Below are positions 44,226 through 53,164 of a stretch of DNA of 64,000 nt, in pieces. The notes beneath the pieces are model-generated. The model saw only the letters and a program-made list of their open reading frames with translations, was not told the DNA's origin and did no database searches. Source of the stretch: Nocardia sp. NBC_01730 (GTDB lineage: Bacteria > Actinomycetota > Actinomycetes > Mycobacteriales > Mycobacteriaceae); contig NZ_CP109162.1 in NCBI RefSeq assembly GCF_035920445.1, forward strand, positions 1,488,001 to 1,552,000. The letters are read 5' to 3'. The translations under genes and the position numbers were made by a program. Numbering within the stretch: the stretch's first letter is position 1; each line of letters opens with the position of its first letter.

Positions 44226-44590
44226 ATCACAACAAGCACGCTCACTACAGCGTCTGTGGCATCAGAATGCCGTCGAGTTTCCGGACGAATCGCGGTATGT
44301 GCGGATCGGTCGCGGCAGCCCGTACGGGTCCCGATCCCACCATCGTCCGCCGTTGAACTCGACGGGATCGAGTGGGTAGTGGCGAGCGCGGTCGCCGCGG
44401 ATCACGTGCCACAGCGAGATATCGACATGGCTTCCGCTCTGGCCGACGGTGGTGGTGCAGGTGAGGAACAGCGGTTGCTCGCCCACTACGTCGAAGACTG
44501 GTTCGATGCCGAGCTCCTCACCAGTTTCGCGACGCGCGGCTGTCAGCGGGTGCTCGCCGGGCTCGACATGCCCACCCATTCTCGAGGCTC
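44225..44590 (-). pseudogene. Nudix hydrolase, 5'-truncated and frameshifted
   Basis: The Nudix box is intact (GHVEPGEHPLTAARRETGEELGI, its core GEHPLTAARRETGEELGI being G-x5-E-x7-REx2-EE). The N-terminus is missing where tyrosine-recombinase remnants begin, and the C-terminus changes frame: the expected end (DPHIPRFVRKLDGILMPQTL) is in another frame from the Nudix box. A decayed gene. Confidence 0.6.
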
Positions 44591-44644
44591 TCCGGCATTG
44601 TCGGATTGCTTTGCTGGGAGTGGCTGTTTGGCTACCTCGTCTGG

Positions 44645-45240
44645 TCATTGGTCGGTGGATTTCTACGACTTCTACAAGTCGGCCTCGGTGGTGGAAGGGG
44701 TTGCCTGGTTCGGTGACGTCCATCAGCGGGCGGCCGCGGATGGTGCGCGGCATGGAACCCCGATCTTGACGCCGCTGTCCGGCCGTCTGGGCCCACGGGT
44801 CAATCTGTTCTTCCGCACCGATTCGATGGCGGCTGCAGCACCGACCACGATGCGGCGGTACGCGTATTCGTTGGCGGTATGGCTGGAGTTCCTGGGCGTC
44901 TTCGGCCGCACATGGGACGCGGCTACGGTGCGTGATGTCGAGGCGTTCAAGGACTGGCGGCTGACCGACGTACGCAACCGAGAGATCTCTACCATCAGCC
45001 ACCTCACCGTCGATGACATCCAGATCGATAATGAGACCATCGCAATTAACATTCGTAGCAGCTCCCCTCATTCTTCCCACGCCGCTGGACGAACTGATCC
45101 GAAAACTCATGGCAACCCGCCGCAGCAAGGCCAAGATCGGAACCCCAGATGACGTCCCCTGGCTGTACCCCGGATACCCACTGGGCGACGACCGGATCGG
45201 CCTACAACTCTCGCGCGCAAAAGGCGACCAAGACAGGGGG
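44645..45240 (+). pseudogene. Tyrosine-recombinase remnants
   Basis: The N-terminal core-binding part is visible (VNLFFRTDSMAAAAPTTMRRY, YSLAVWLEFLGVFGR, DVEAFKDWRL) and fuses directly with LTVDDIQIDNETIAINI, a segment from the catalytic domain. It then continues in another frame (LPTPLDELIRKLMATRRSK, DDVPWLYPG). The middle is deleted and no catalytic tetrad remains. Confidence 0.6.
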
Positions 45241-45834
45241 AGTGCTGTGTGGGTGGTCGTGTGGGAGCCGTTCTGCCGAACAGCAGGCGCCTTGGGGTGG
45301 TCACCTGAATCAGCGCAGCCGCAACCGGAATCGCGGTCGCTGCGGGTCGCCGACGGCGTGCATCTACCGGAGCGGCGAGACGAGCTCACGCGCGCCGAAC
45401 TGGATGCTGCGATGACCGACGTCGGCTGGTTGGCGGAGTTGCTCGACCGGCGATCGCCGGACAGTGGCGCATACCAGCCGGGTCCGGCCTGAACGTCACC
45501 GGCGCTGCGTGTGTCTTGTCGAGCACATAAGTCAGGAACCGGAATCGGTATCGCCCACTTCGGCAACAATCAGCGGAGTTGGGCCGAGCTCGATCGATTG
45601 TGCACGCGGCGGCCGCTCGGTGAGGTCGGCTTCTGTGGAACCGGCCAGGCCTTCGGCGCGTCCTATAGTTCGTAGGCAATCGGTGAACGGGACTGAGAGG
45701 AGGGACGGCGTGTCCTGGGGGCTGCGGATGGACCGAGAAGCACGCAGGGCGTCGCGCGAGTCCACTGTTCGCGTTCACGATCTGTGGATTGATACGCTCA
45801 CCAAGGGATTTGCGGGTGAAGGGCTCGTATTGCC
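45241..45834. other. Stretch with weak ORFs only
   Basis: A plus-strand frame at about 45246-45492 (VWVVVWEPFCRTAGALG ... LTRAELDAAMTDVGWLAELLDRR) could be an 81-aa gene but has no family. Downstream to 45834 I see no coding signal I would defend. Confidence 0.35.
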
Positions 45835-46251
45835 GTGAGCAATGCAACCCCGGTTGTGCCAGCCGAAACGGCAGCGGACCGTTGTGCGCTATTGCGGTCG
45901 GAGATCGCAGCGTTCTATGCAGGTTTCGGGCAACCCGAAGCGCTCCGCGCGGCCTTCTCGGATGCTGTGGTCGTGGTGGCGTTGACCGGCGATGATCGGT
46001 TGCTTGTCAGTGAGTTCGGTCGTGTGGATTGGCTGTTAGCGTTCACCAGCGTCGACGAGTTCGCGCACTACATGACCGCGCGGGGAGTGGCCCCGGGCAG
46101 TGAGTACCGCTACCACACGCTGCTGGGTAGACGGATCGTGGACGAGTTCACGGCGCGGTGTGCGCGGCCGACGGGGGTGGCCATCGATATCGCGGGTGTG
46201 GCGCCGATAGCGTTCCCGCCGACCCCGCCGGGCGGGTGGGGGGTGGGGTAG
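45835..46251 (+). CDS. SseB-like N-terminal-domain protein
   Basis: 138 aa from GTG 45835. The pattern ALRAAFSDAVVVVALTGDDRLLV, GRVDWLLAFTSVDEFAHYM and AIDIAGVAPIAFPP fits the SseB N-terminal fold that is frequent beside actinobacterial T7SS effectors. It overlaps the next gene by one base (TAGTG) and so belongs to the toxin operon, perhaps as a chaperone or regulator. Confidence 0.6.
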   Translation: MSNATPVVPAETAADRCALLRSEIAAFYAGFGQPEALRAAFSDAVVVVALTGDDRLLVSEFGRVDWLLAFTSVDEFAHYMTARGVAPGSEYRYHTLLGRRIVDEFTARCARPTGVAIDIAGVAPIAFPPTPPGGWGVG

Positions 46252-46859
46252 TGGGCGATAGCGTGGATGTTGATCCGCAGGTGCTGGTGAAGGCGGCCGA
46301 GGGCATCAATGTGATCGTCGGTGAGCTGTCCGATGTGGGGGTGAAGGAAACCGGCGCAACGGGTCGCGGGTTCTCGTTGTTGGCGTTGTCGCCGTTGGAG
46401 GCTGGTCGGCAGAACGTGCAGCAGGCGATGGAGCGGTTCGCTGAACGTTGGTCGTGGGGTGTTCGGTATCTTGTGCAGGCGGGCAACGAGATCGCCGAGG
46501 TGCTGGGTTTGGCGGCGGGCCGTTATCAGATGATGGATCAGCTGGCGTCGGACACGATGAAGCAGATGTGGACGCATTTGGTGGGCAACCCGCATCTGTC
46601 GGGGGATGAGATCACGTCGCGGTCGTGGACGGACACCGTGGCCGACAACGGGATCAATCAGATCCGCAACGCCGACTACACCGGCGACTCGCTCGATGCG
46701 GCTATGGCCAAGATCGGCACGAATATGCAGGTGGTTCACGCGGTCGGGCCGCAAGCTCTGGCGAATCTCGGCAACTACGGTACCGGCCAACAGCCGGGTT
46801 GGAATACCGGTGCCGCGCAGCAGGCCGCGGCTATCACACAACCAGGGGGAGGCTCGTAG
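46251..46859 (+). CDS. ESX/WXG-type helical partner protein
   Basis: About 202 aa from GTG 46251. Mostly helical and polar, with an ESX-like N-terminal part (DVDPQVLVKAAEGINVIVGEL) and a W-x-G-like segment (ERWSWGVRYL). It ends in a Gly/Pro/Gln-rich tail. Located between the SseB-like protein and the Rhs toxin and directly contiguous with the latter (TAG then GTG), it probably helps its export through a type VII system. Confidence 0.6.
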   Translation: MGDSVDVDPQVLVKAAEGINVIVGELSDVGVKETGATGRGFSLLALSPLEAGRQNVQQAMERFAERWSWGVRYLVQAGNEIAEVLGLAAGRYQMMDQLASDTMKQMWTHLVGNPHLSGDEITSRSWTDTVADNGINQIRNADYTGDSLDAAMAKIGTNMQVVHAVGPQALANLGNYGTGQQPGWNTGAAQQAAAITQPGGGS

Positions 46860-49800
46860 GTGGGGATCGGGTTCGACAACTTCATCAACAGTGTCGGCGA
46901 CGCGGTCGAGGGCGTCGTCGAAGCCGGTATCGAGGCGGCAGGCCAAGCCGCTGACGCCGGTTTGGATGCGCTCGCTACCGGCGCGCGCGCTGTCGGTGCT
47001 GATGGCGTTGCGGAATCGCTCGATGATCTGGGGGATCGGATCGCTTCGGCGACCGGTGGCCAGGTCGATGAGCGTGAACTCGGTGAAACCCGTGATCCGA
47101 AGGAACTGATACGCGGGGAGCCCTCAGCTATCCACGACGCCGCGGAAGCGTTGCGCACGATGGGCACCAGCATTGATTCCACCGGTGATGCGTTGCGCAC
47201 GATCGACACCGCGAACTGGACCGGTTCTGCCGCGGATGGCTTCAACGCGGTCTTCGACAAGCAGCCGAAGTTGTGGTGGGACGGCGCCGACGCGATAGGT
47301 AAGGCCGCGACTGCATTGGATAGCTGGTACAGCGAAGTTGTTGCCGCGCAAGGAAAAGCCGCCGAGGCGATCGCGAAGTGGGATGAGGCCGACACCGAGG
47401 AACGCTCGAAGAAGAACGAGTGGAACGCACTGTCGGACAAGGAAAAATCCGGCCGCACACTGGCCGACACCTGGACTCCGATCCGTGACGCTGCCCGCGA
47501 TATTCTGCGTGGTGCACGTTGGCAACGCGACAACGCGGCGTCCACGGCAGCGGGCAAACTTCTCGAGGCTGCCTCGACCGCGCCCACGGAACCGCCGTTC
47601 ACCGAACGCTGGTCGGGCAATCTGAGCGATCTGGCCGACATCTATCAGCATGGTAAGGAGAGCTTCGGGTCCGGGTTGTTGACCAGCTTCACTTCTATGG
47701 TGCAGTTCGTGCGGGCGGTGAATCCCACCGACACCTACAACGTGACGCATCCGGCCGAATACCTGTCGAGCGTGTCGAGTTTGGGGACAGGTCTGGTGGT
47801 GGCCGCGGCCGATCCGGGTGCGGTCGTGTCGTCGGTGGTGTCGGACGCGCGCAGGAATCCGTTCGAGTTCGCCGGCAGCATCACCGGTGATGCGTTGTTG
47901 ACCGTGGCGACCGGCGGCGCCGGTGGCGCGAAAACAGCCGCGACCGCGGTCAACAAGGTCGAAGACGCCGTGCGGATCACCGACCGCGCCACCGAACTCG
48001 GCACCCACACACCCCGACCCACGGCGGCCGCCCGCGAGATCCCCACCCCCGGCCACGACTCACCGGCACCCAACACCCAGCCTGCCGCCCACACCACCCC
48101 CGACCCCCAACCCGACGCACCCGGACCCCACACCACCGGTGATCGCCCCACCGACACCCCGGCCGAACCTCGACAGCCGGATGCGCCATCGCAGCAACCA
48201 CATCCGGATGCAGAGACCGGACCGGACACCGACGATGCACCGCAGCGCGCCGACCAGGACTCGAATCCCGCTACGCACCCTGGCGACACCGGCTCTTCCG
48301 TGCCATATCGGGCTGAGGACTCCGCGCCTACACCGCACCCGGGCTCTGATCCCGCACCACAGCATGCCGACCCCGACACCCCGGCGCCCACCGATGCGGA
48401 TCGGCCTCCAGCAGCTCACCCGGATCCCGAGACGGGTCACCATCCTGACTCCGACGCCAGCCCTGCAGCACCGCACCATGAATCACCGGCCCCCGCCGAC
48501 CATGTGGGCGACCCAGACACCCATCCCGGCGGCCACGATCAACCACCTGCCCACCACGAACCGCACGACAGCACCCCCGCGGATCCGACACCGCAGCAGC
48601 GGGCCGACGCCGACCATGACGCCTACGATAGCGCGCAGGACTCCAGCCATGAATCCGATCGGACCCCCGAACAGAAGACCTGTACCGACGACCCGGTCGA
48701 CATCGCGACCGGCGAATTCCTGCTGCCCGAAACCGACATCGACCTACCCGGCATCCTGCCGATGGTGCTGCGGCGAACACACCGGTCGAACTACCGATTC
48801 GGTCGGTGGTTCGGCCCGTCGTGGTCATCGACCCTGGACATGCGGATCGTCGCCGAACACAAGGGTGTCACCTTCGTCGGTGAGGACGGGATCATGCTGG
48901 CCTACCCGCACGCTGAACCCGGTGTCGCGGTGGAGCCGGTCACCGGCGGACAACGCTGGACGCTGACACGCACCGACACCGGCGGCTATCGCGTCCACGA
49001 TCAGCAGCGGGAACTGATCTGGCACTTCGCCCCCGAGCCCGCCCTCGCGGGCCTGGAGTCCCGACTCGGCAACTACGCCATCTCAGCGATCACCGACCGC
49101 CACCTCAACCGTATTCGCTTCCACTACAACACCGACGCCGAACCCGTCGCAGTGTCACATTCGGGCGGCTACCAGATCGGGATCGAGACCACCAGCGGGC
49201 GTATCACCGGACTATCGGTCCACGCCACCACTTCCGGCGACTCCTCGGCGCAGGTCCGGGAGTTCGCCTACGAGGCGGGGAGTCTGGTCGCGGTGAGCAA
49301 CGGTGTCGGTGCGAGGATGCGATACGCCTACGACGACGCCCACCGCTTGAGGTCGTGGACCGATTCCAACGGCAACGAGATGGTCAACACCTACGACGAG
49401 TCCGGTCGCGTGGCCTTCCAGCGCGGCACCGGCGCGGTGTTGAACACCGATTTCGCCTACCTCGACTTCGCTGACGGCACCGGCCGACTCACCACCGTCA
49501 CCAACTCCCTCGACGCGGTCACCAGCCACGGCTTCGACCGCGACCTGCAACTACGCGACCTGATCGACCCCGAAGGTGGCCGCACCCGCATCGCCTACAA
49601 CTCTGACCGCAAACCCCTGCACGTCACCGCCGCCGACGGCGGGAAAACCAGTTACCGGTACACCGTCGACGGCGACCTCGCGCAGTTGACCCGCCCCGAC
49701 GGGCGATCCCTCACGGTCGAGTATTTGTGGCGCAACCGTCCGACCATGATCACTCGCCCGGACGGCACGGTGTGGCGGCAGGAATGGGACCGTGACGCCA

Positions 49801-52292
49801 ACCTCGCCGCCACCATCGATCCGGCCGGCAACCGCACCGAATACTCGTATCACCCCAACGGTGCGCTCGCGACGATCACACAACCCAGCGGCGCCCGAAC
49901 CATCATCGAAGTCGACACTGCCGGGCTCCCCATACGAGTCACCGATCCGCACGGCGCGCTCACCCGTATCGACCGCGACGACTTCGGACGCCCCACACAA
50001 GTAACCGACCCTCTCGAGAAAACCACGCACTACCGGTGGTCACCCGAAGGCAAGCTACTCCAACGCACCGATCCCGACAGCCATACCGAGACCTGGACCT
50101 ACGACGGCGAAGGCAACGTCCTCACCCACACCAACCGCGCCGGTGACATCACCCGGTTCGCCTACGGAGCGTTCGACCTGCTGGCGACACGGACCGAGCC
50201 CGACGGGTCCACCACCCGCTACACCTGGGACACCGAACGACGACTCACCACCGTCACCAACCCACTGGGCCACACATGGACCTACACCTACAACCCAGTA
50301 GGGCGGCTGGTCGCCGAAACCGACTACAGCGGCGCCACCACCCGATACACCCACGACAAAACCGGTCGCGTCACCACCATCACCGCCCCAACCGGTATCA
50401 CCCGCCACCAGACCCACGACCCACTCGGTCGCCTCACCGAAATCGCCTCCGACTCCGGCGACTGGGTCCGCTACACCCACGACCCCGCAGGCAGGATCCT
50501 CACCGCCGTCACCGGCACCAACGAAAACCTCATCCACACACTGGAATTCACCTACACCCCGACCGGTGCACTCGCCACCCAACGGGTCGACGACCGGCCG
50601 GTGACACGCCACGACTACGACCAGCTCGGGTACCGGGTCCGCCGCACCAGCCCGACCGGCGCGACAACCAGCTGGACGCACGATTTCACCGGCCGTGTGC
50701 GTGCCCTCACAACCGGCCATCACAATCTCGCCTTCTCCTACGATCAGCTCGGCCGTCTCACCGACTGGCGCACCAGCGAAATCGCGGTCGCGCTCGACTT
50801 CACCCCGAGCGGTCGCCTCGCCCACCAAGCGGTGACAGGATTCCCGAGCACCTCCCTGGACCTGGGTCCCGCGACAGCAACACGACCCGCCCCTCGGGTG
50901 CTGCGCCACGACGAATACAGCTACCGCCCAGACGGATACCTCACCAACCACACCCTCCACCACGCTGCAGACGCACCGCAACGCTACGACTACAGCCTCG
51001 ACCCGATGGGCCGGGTCACGACGATCACCCACGACGACGTCATCGACGAGCAGTACACCTACGATCCGCTCAGCAACATCACCAGCGCACCACGATCCCA
51101 CCCTGACAGCGCCGAACCCGGGCCGCCCGCTGTCGCGGCACCACCGCCCACCCCGCGACCTCCTGTCGACTCATCGGTGGGACGGGAGTACCGCGGCAAC
51201 CTCCTCATTCGCGATGGCCGTACCCGCTACCACTACGACGAGTCGGGTCGGCTGGTCCGCAAGACCACCACCCGGCTCTCCCGCAAACCCGATGTCTGGC
51301 ACTACTGGTACAACAGTTTCGATCAGCTCGTCGAGGTCGGAACCCCTGACCATCAACGGTGGCATTACACCTACGACGCTCTCGGGCGCCGCACCACCAA
51401 AAAACGCCTCGACACCGACGGAACCGTCGTCGACCGCACCGACTACACCTGGGACGGCACCCGACTCATCGAACAATCCACCAGCGAATCCACTATTCGT
51501 TGGGAACATCAACCCCACTCACACACCCCGATCACCCAAACCACCGACCAGGCCACGGTCGACCGCGAGTTCTACGCCATCATCACCGACCTCGTCGGTG
51601 CCCCCACCGAACTCATCGACCCCGACACCACCGACACCGTCGCCACAGCGACCACCGACCTGTGGGGTCGCACCCATTGGAGCGGGCGAGCTGACACACC
51701 ACTGCGGTACCCGGGACAGATCCACGACCCCGAAACCGGCCTGCACTACAACCTCCACCGCACCTACGACCCCGCTACCGGCCGTTTCCTCACCCCAGAC
51801 CCTCTCGGGCTCGCCGCCTCACCCAACCCCAGCACCTACCCCCACAACCCCACCACCTGGTCCGACCCTCTCGGCCTCATCCCGAACGAATGCGCAAACA
51901 CCCCGACCAGCAATCCTCAAAACCCCGCACCGGCGGACGCCGCGCCCGGGGGAGCGCCTCCGCAGAGCCTCTACCACTACACGAATCAGGACGGCCACGA
52001 CGCGATCCTGGAAAGCCAACAGTTGCGCCCGTCGCTGCGTGAACACAACCCGAAAGACGCCCGCTACGGTGACGGGCAATACCTGACCGACATCGAGCCT
52101 GGAACGCGCACACCCGCTCAACTGTCGGCGGCGTTCCTGCGCGTACCGTGGGCCGGGCAAAAGTTTTCGCACTTCCTGGAAATCGACGTCTCCGGACTGA
52201 CGGTCGTCCAGGGAAGGCCTGGTGTCTTCGTTGTCCCCAACACTGAGCCCCTCGATCTCGCAGGGCGGATCGTCCGATCGGGAAGGAACTGA
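46860..52292 (+). CDS. Rhs/YD-repeat polymorphic toxin with ART-HYD1-like tip
   Basis: 1810 aa. Residues 1-370: T7SS-type leader with helical hairpin (AIHDAAEALRTMGTSIDSTGD, DTANWTGSAADGFNAVF with W-x-G). About 375-610: Pro/Asp/His/Thr-rich linker. About 615-700: DUF6531 region (DPVDIATGEFLLPETDI, WFGPSWSSTLDMRI). About 700-1600: some twenty YD repeats (YDELGR-type, e.g. AYDDAHRLRSWTDSNGN). About 1600-1670: the conserved Rhs core (GQIHDPETGLHYNLHRTYDPATGRFLTPDPLG). The last 110 residues are the toxin: LYHYTNQDGHDAILES, DARYGDGQYLTDI and an FLEIDVSGL strand, the HYD1 ADP-ribosyltransferase pattern. The shell would hold the toxin until delivery. An immunity gene follows 2 nt later. Confidence 0.88.
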   Translation: MGIGFDNFINSVGDAVEGVVEAGIEAAGQAADAGLDALATGARAVGADGVAESLDDLGDRIASATGGQVDERELGETRDPKELIRGEPSAIHDAAEALRTMGTSIDSTGDALRTIDTANWTGSAADGFNAVFDKQPKLWWDGADAIGKAATALDSWYSEVVAAQGKAAEAIAKWDEADTEERSKKNEWNALSDKEKSGRTLADTWTPIRDAARDILRGARWQRDNAASTAAGKLLEAASTAPTEPPFTERWSGNLSDLADIYQHGKESFGSGLLTSFTSMVQFVRAVNPTDTYNVTHPAEYLSSVSSLGTGLVVAAADPGAVVSSVVSDARRNPFEFAGSITGDALLTVATGGAGGAKTAATAVNKVEDAVRITDRATELGTHTPRPTAAAREIPTPGHDSPAPNTQPAAHTTPDPQPDAPGPHTTGDRPTDTPAEPRQPDAPSQQPHPDAETGPDTDDAPQRADQDSNPATHPGDTGSSVPYRAEDSAPTPHPGSDPAPQHADPDTPAPTDADRPPAAHPDPETGHHPDSDASPAAPHHESPAPADHVGDPDTHPGGHDQPPAHHEPHDSTPADPTPQQRADADHDAYDSAQDSSHESDRTPEQKTCTDDPVDIATGEFLLPETDIDLPGILPMVLRRTHRSNYRFGRWFGPSWSSTLDMRIVAEHKGVTFVGEDGIMLAYPHAEPGVAVEPVTGGQRWTLTRTDTGGYRVHDQQRELIWHFAPEPALAGLESRLGNYAISAITDRHLNRIRFHYNTDAEPVAVSHSGGYQIGIETTSGRITGLSVHATTSGDSSAQVREFAYEAGSLVAVSNGVGARMRYAYDDAHRLRSWTDSNGNEMVNTYDESGRVAFQRGTGAVLNTDFAYLDFADGTGRLTTVTNSLDAVTSHGFDRDLQLRDLIDPEGGRTRIAYNSDRKPLHVTAADGGKTSYRYTVDGDLAQLTRPDGRSLTVEYLWRNRPTMITRPDGTVWRQEWDRDANLAATIDPAGNRTEYSYHPNGALATITQPSGARTIIEVDTAGLPIRVTDPHGALTRIDRDDFGRPTQVTDPLEKTTHYRWSPEGKLLQRTDPDSHTETWTYDGEGNVLTHTNRAGDITRFAYGAFDLLATRTEPDGSTTRYTWDTERRLTTVTNPLGHTWTYTYNPVGRLVAETDYSGATTRYTHDKTGRVTTITAPTGITRHQTHDPLGRLTEIASDSGDWVRYTHDPAGRILTAVTGTNENLIHTLEFTYTPTGALATQRVDDRPVTRHDYDQLGYRVRRTSPTGATTSWTHDFTGRVRALTTGHHNLAFSYDQLGRLTDWRTSEIAVALDFTPSGRLAHQAVTGFPSTSLDLGPATATRPAPRVLRHDEYSYRPDGYLTNHTLHHAADAPQRYDYSLDPMGRVTTITHDDVIDEQYTYDPLSNITSAPRSHPDSAEPGPPAVAAPPPTPRPPVDSSVGREYRGNLLIRDGRTRYHYDESGRLVRKTTTRLSRKPDVWHYWYNSFDQLVEVGTPDHQRWHYTYDALGRRTTKKRLDTDGTVVDRTDYTWDGTRLIEQSTSESTIRWEHQPHSHTPITQTTDQATVDREFYAIITDLVGAPTELIDPDTTDTVATATTDLWGRTHWSGRADTPLRYPGQIHDPETGLHYNLHRTYDPATGRFLTPDPLGLAASPNPSTYPHNPTTWSDPLGLIPNECANTPTSNPQNPAPADAAPGGAPPQSLYHYTNQDGHDAILESQQLRPSLREHNPKDARYGDGQYLTDIEPGTRTPAQLSAAFLRVPWAGQKFSHFLEIDVSGLTVVQGRPGVFVVPNTEPLDLAGRIVRSGRN

Positions 52293-52294
52293 GT

Positions 52295-52579
52295 ATGCGG
52301 TATGTGAAAGTCACCTGGCACCACGACTTCGATGATGAGCCCGTCCACTACTTCCACGAAGTCGGCGACGACAACTATGAAACACGCCGAGTCCAAACCT
52401 ACCGCGACGGCCATGCCGAATGGGCCGACGAAACCCACGAAACAGCCACCGCCGGTGTCGCCGAGATCCCGATCGCACCCCCCGAAGAGATCGCAAGCCA
52501 ACCCGAGTTCGAAGCCGAACACATCTCCCAGGAAGAATTCGAACAGCAGTGGCTACGGGCACGAGAGACACGACCATGA
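52295..52579 (+). CDS. Probable immunity protein (DUF6881-like)
   Basis: 94 aa, ATG two bases after the toxin stop, with GGAAGGA upstream. The pattern MRYVKVTWHHDFDDEPVHYF, YETRRVQTYRDGHAEWAD, and a terminal EEFEQQW matches the small DUF6881 proteins that often follow Rhs toxins. It probably binds the ART tip and protects the producer. Very acidic. Confidence 0.72.
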   Translation: MRYVKVTWHHDFDDEPVHYFHEVGDDNYETRRVQTYRDGHAEWADETHETATAGVAEIPIAPPEEIASQPEFEAEHISQEEFEQQWLRARETRP

Positions 52580-52908
52580 GCTGCGGAGCGACTCACCCCG
52601 ATGCGAAAGCGAGCGCTCGAACGAAATACGTGACATGGCGGTCGAAGACGGGGCGTCGGAATACAAGATTGCGGCCCCCAGCTCGGGTGATGCTTCCCGC
52701 AGTGCGAGGGCAGCTCTGCTGATCGGACGAAGCCTGTGGAAGGCGCAGTTGAAGTCCGATGTGGCCGATGATGCGTCGAGCTCGAGTTCGGGGACCCGCC
52801 ATCGGTCCCAGTCCTGGCCGTCGCCCTGCCATCGGCCCCTACCGTCCAAACGGTATCCCCGCAGCAGACGTCGCCACGGATGGGACGTGAGACGGCTACG
52901 GTGGGCGT
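52580..52908. other. Gap after the immunity gene
   Basis: Open frames on both strands are short and lack protein character. I see no further immunity gene or promoter. Confidence 0.35.
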
Positions 52909-53130
52909 ATGTGCCGGCTGGACCGTATCACCATCGACCCCGCCATCTGCCACGGCAAGCGGCAATGCCGGTAGTCCGCGGATGCGGTATCCGTCGAAAC
53001 CCTGCTATGTCTACTGGCCGCCGGTGAGGCCATTCCCATGATCTTGGCTGACTACCCAGACCTCGAATGCGAAGACGTCCCGTCAGTCCTCGCAGCCCTC
53101 GAATACGCTGCCGCTGTGGTGGCTCGGCAT
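52909..53130 (+). pseudogene. DUF433 antitoxin-like remnant
   Basis: It starts MCRLDRITIDPAICHGKRQC, which matches the DUF433 N-terminus (RITIDP-x-x-CHGKP), then a stop. The family's RYP segment appears in a second frame, and VETLLCLLAAGEAIPMILADYPDLE with LAALEYAAAVV in the first frame again. Two small indels break it. No partner toxin follows. Confidence 0.6.
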
Positions 53131-53164
53131 TCGACCGTCAGACCCACACGGTCAGGATGCGACG

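Noticed and set aside
44262..45569. 435-aa minus-strand ORF
   Set aside because: Only its last quarter is Nudix-like; the remainder is antisense of tyrosine-recombinase remnants.
47990..48660. Dense repetitive DNA that could be mistaken for a tandem-repeat or CRISPR locus
   Set aside because: It encodes the Pro/Asp/His/Thr-rich linker of the Rhs toxin; repeats are irregular and in frame, with no spacers.
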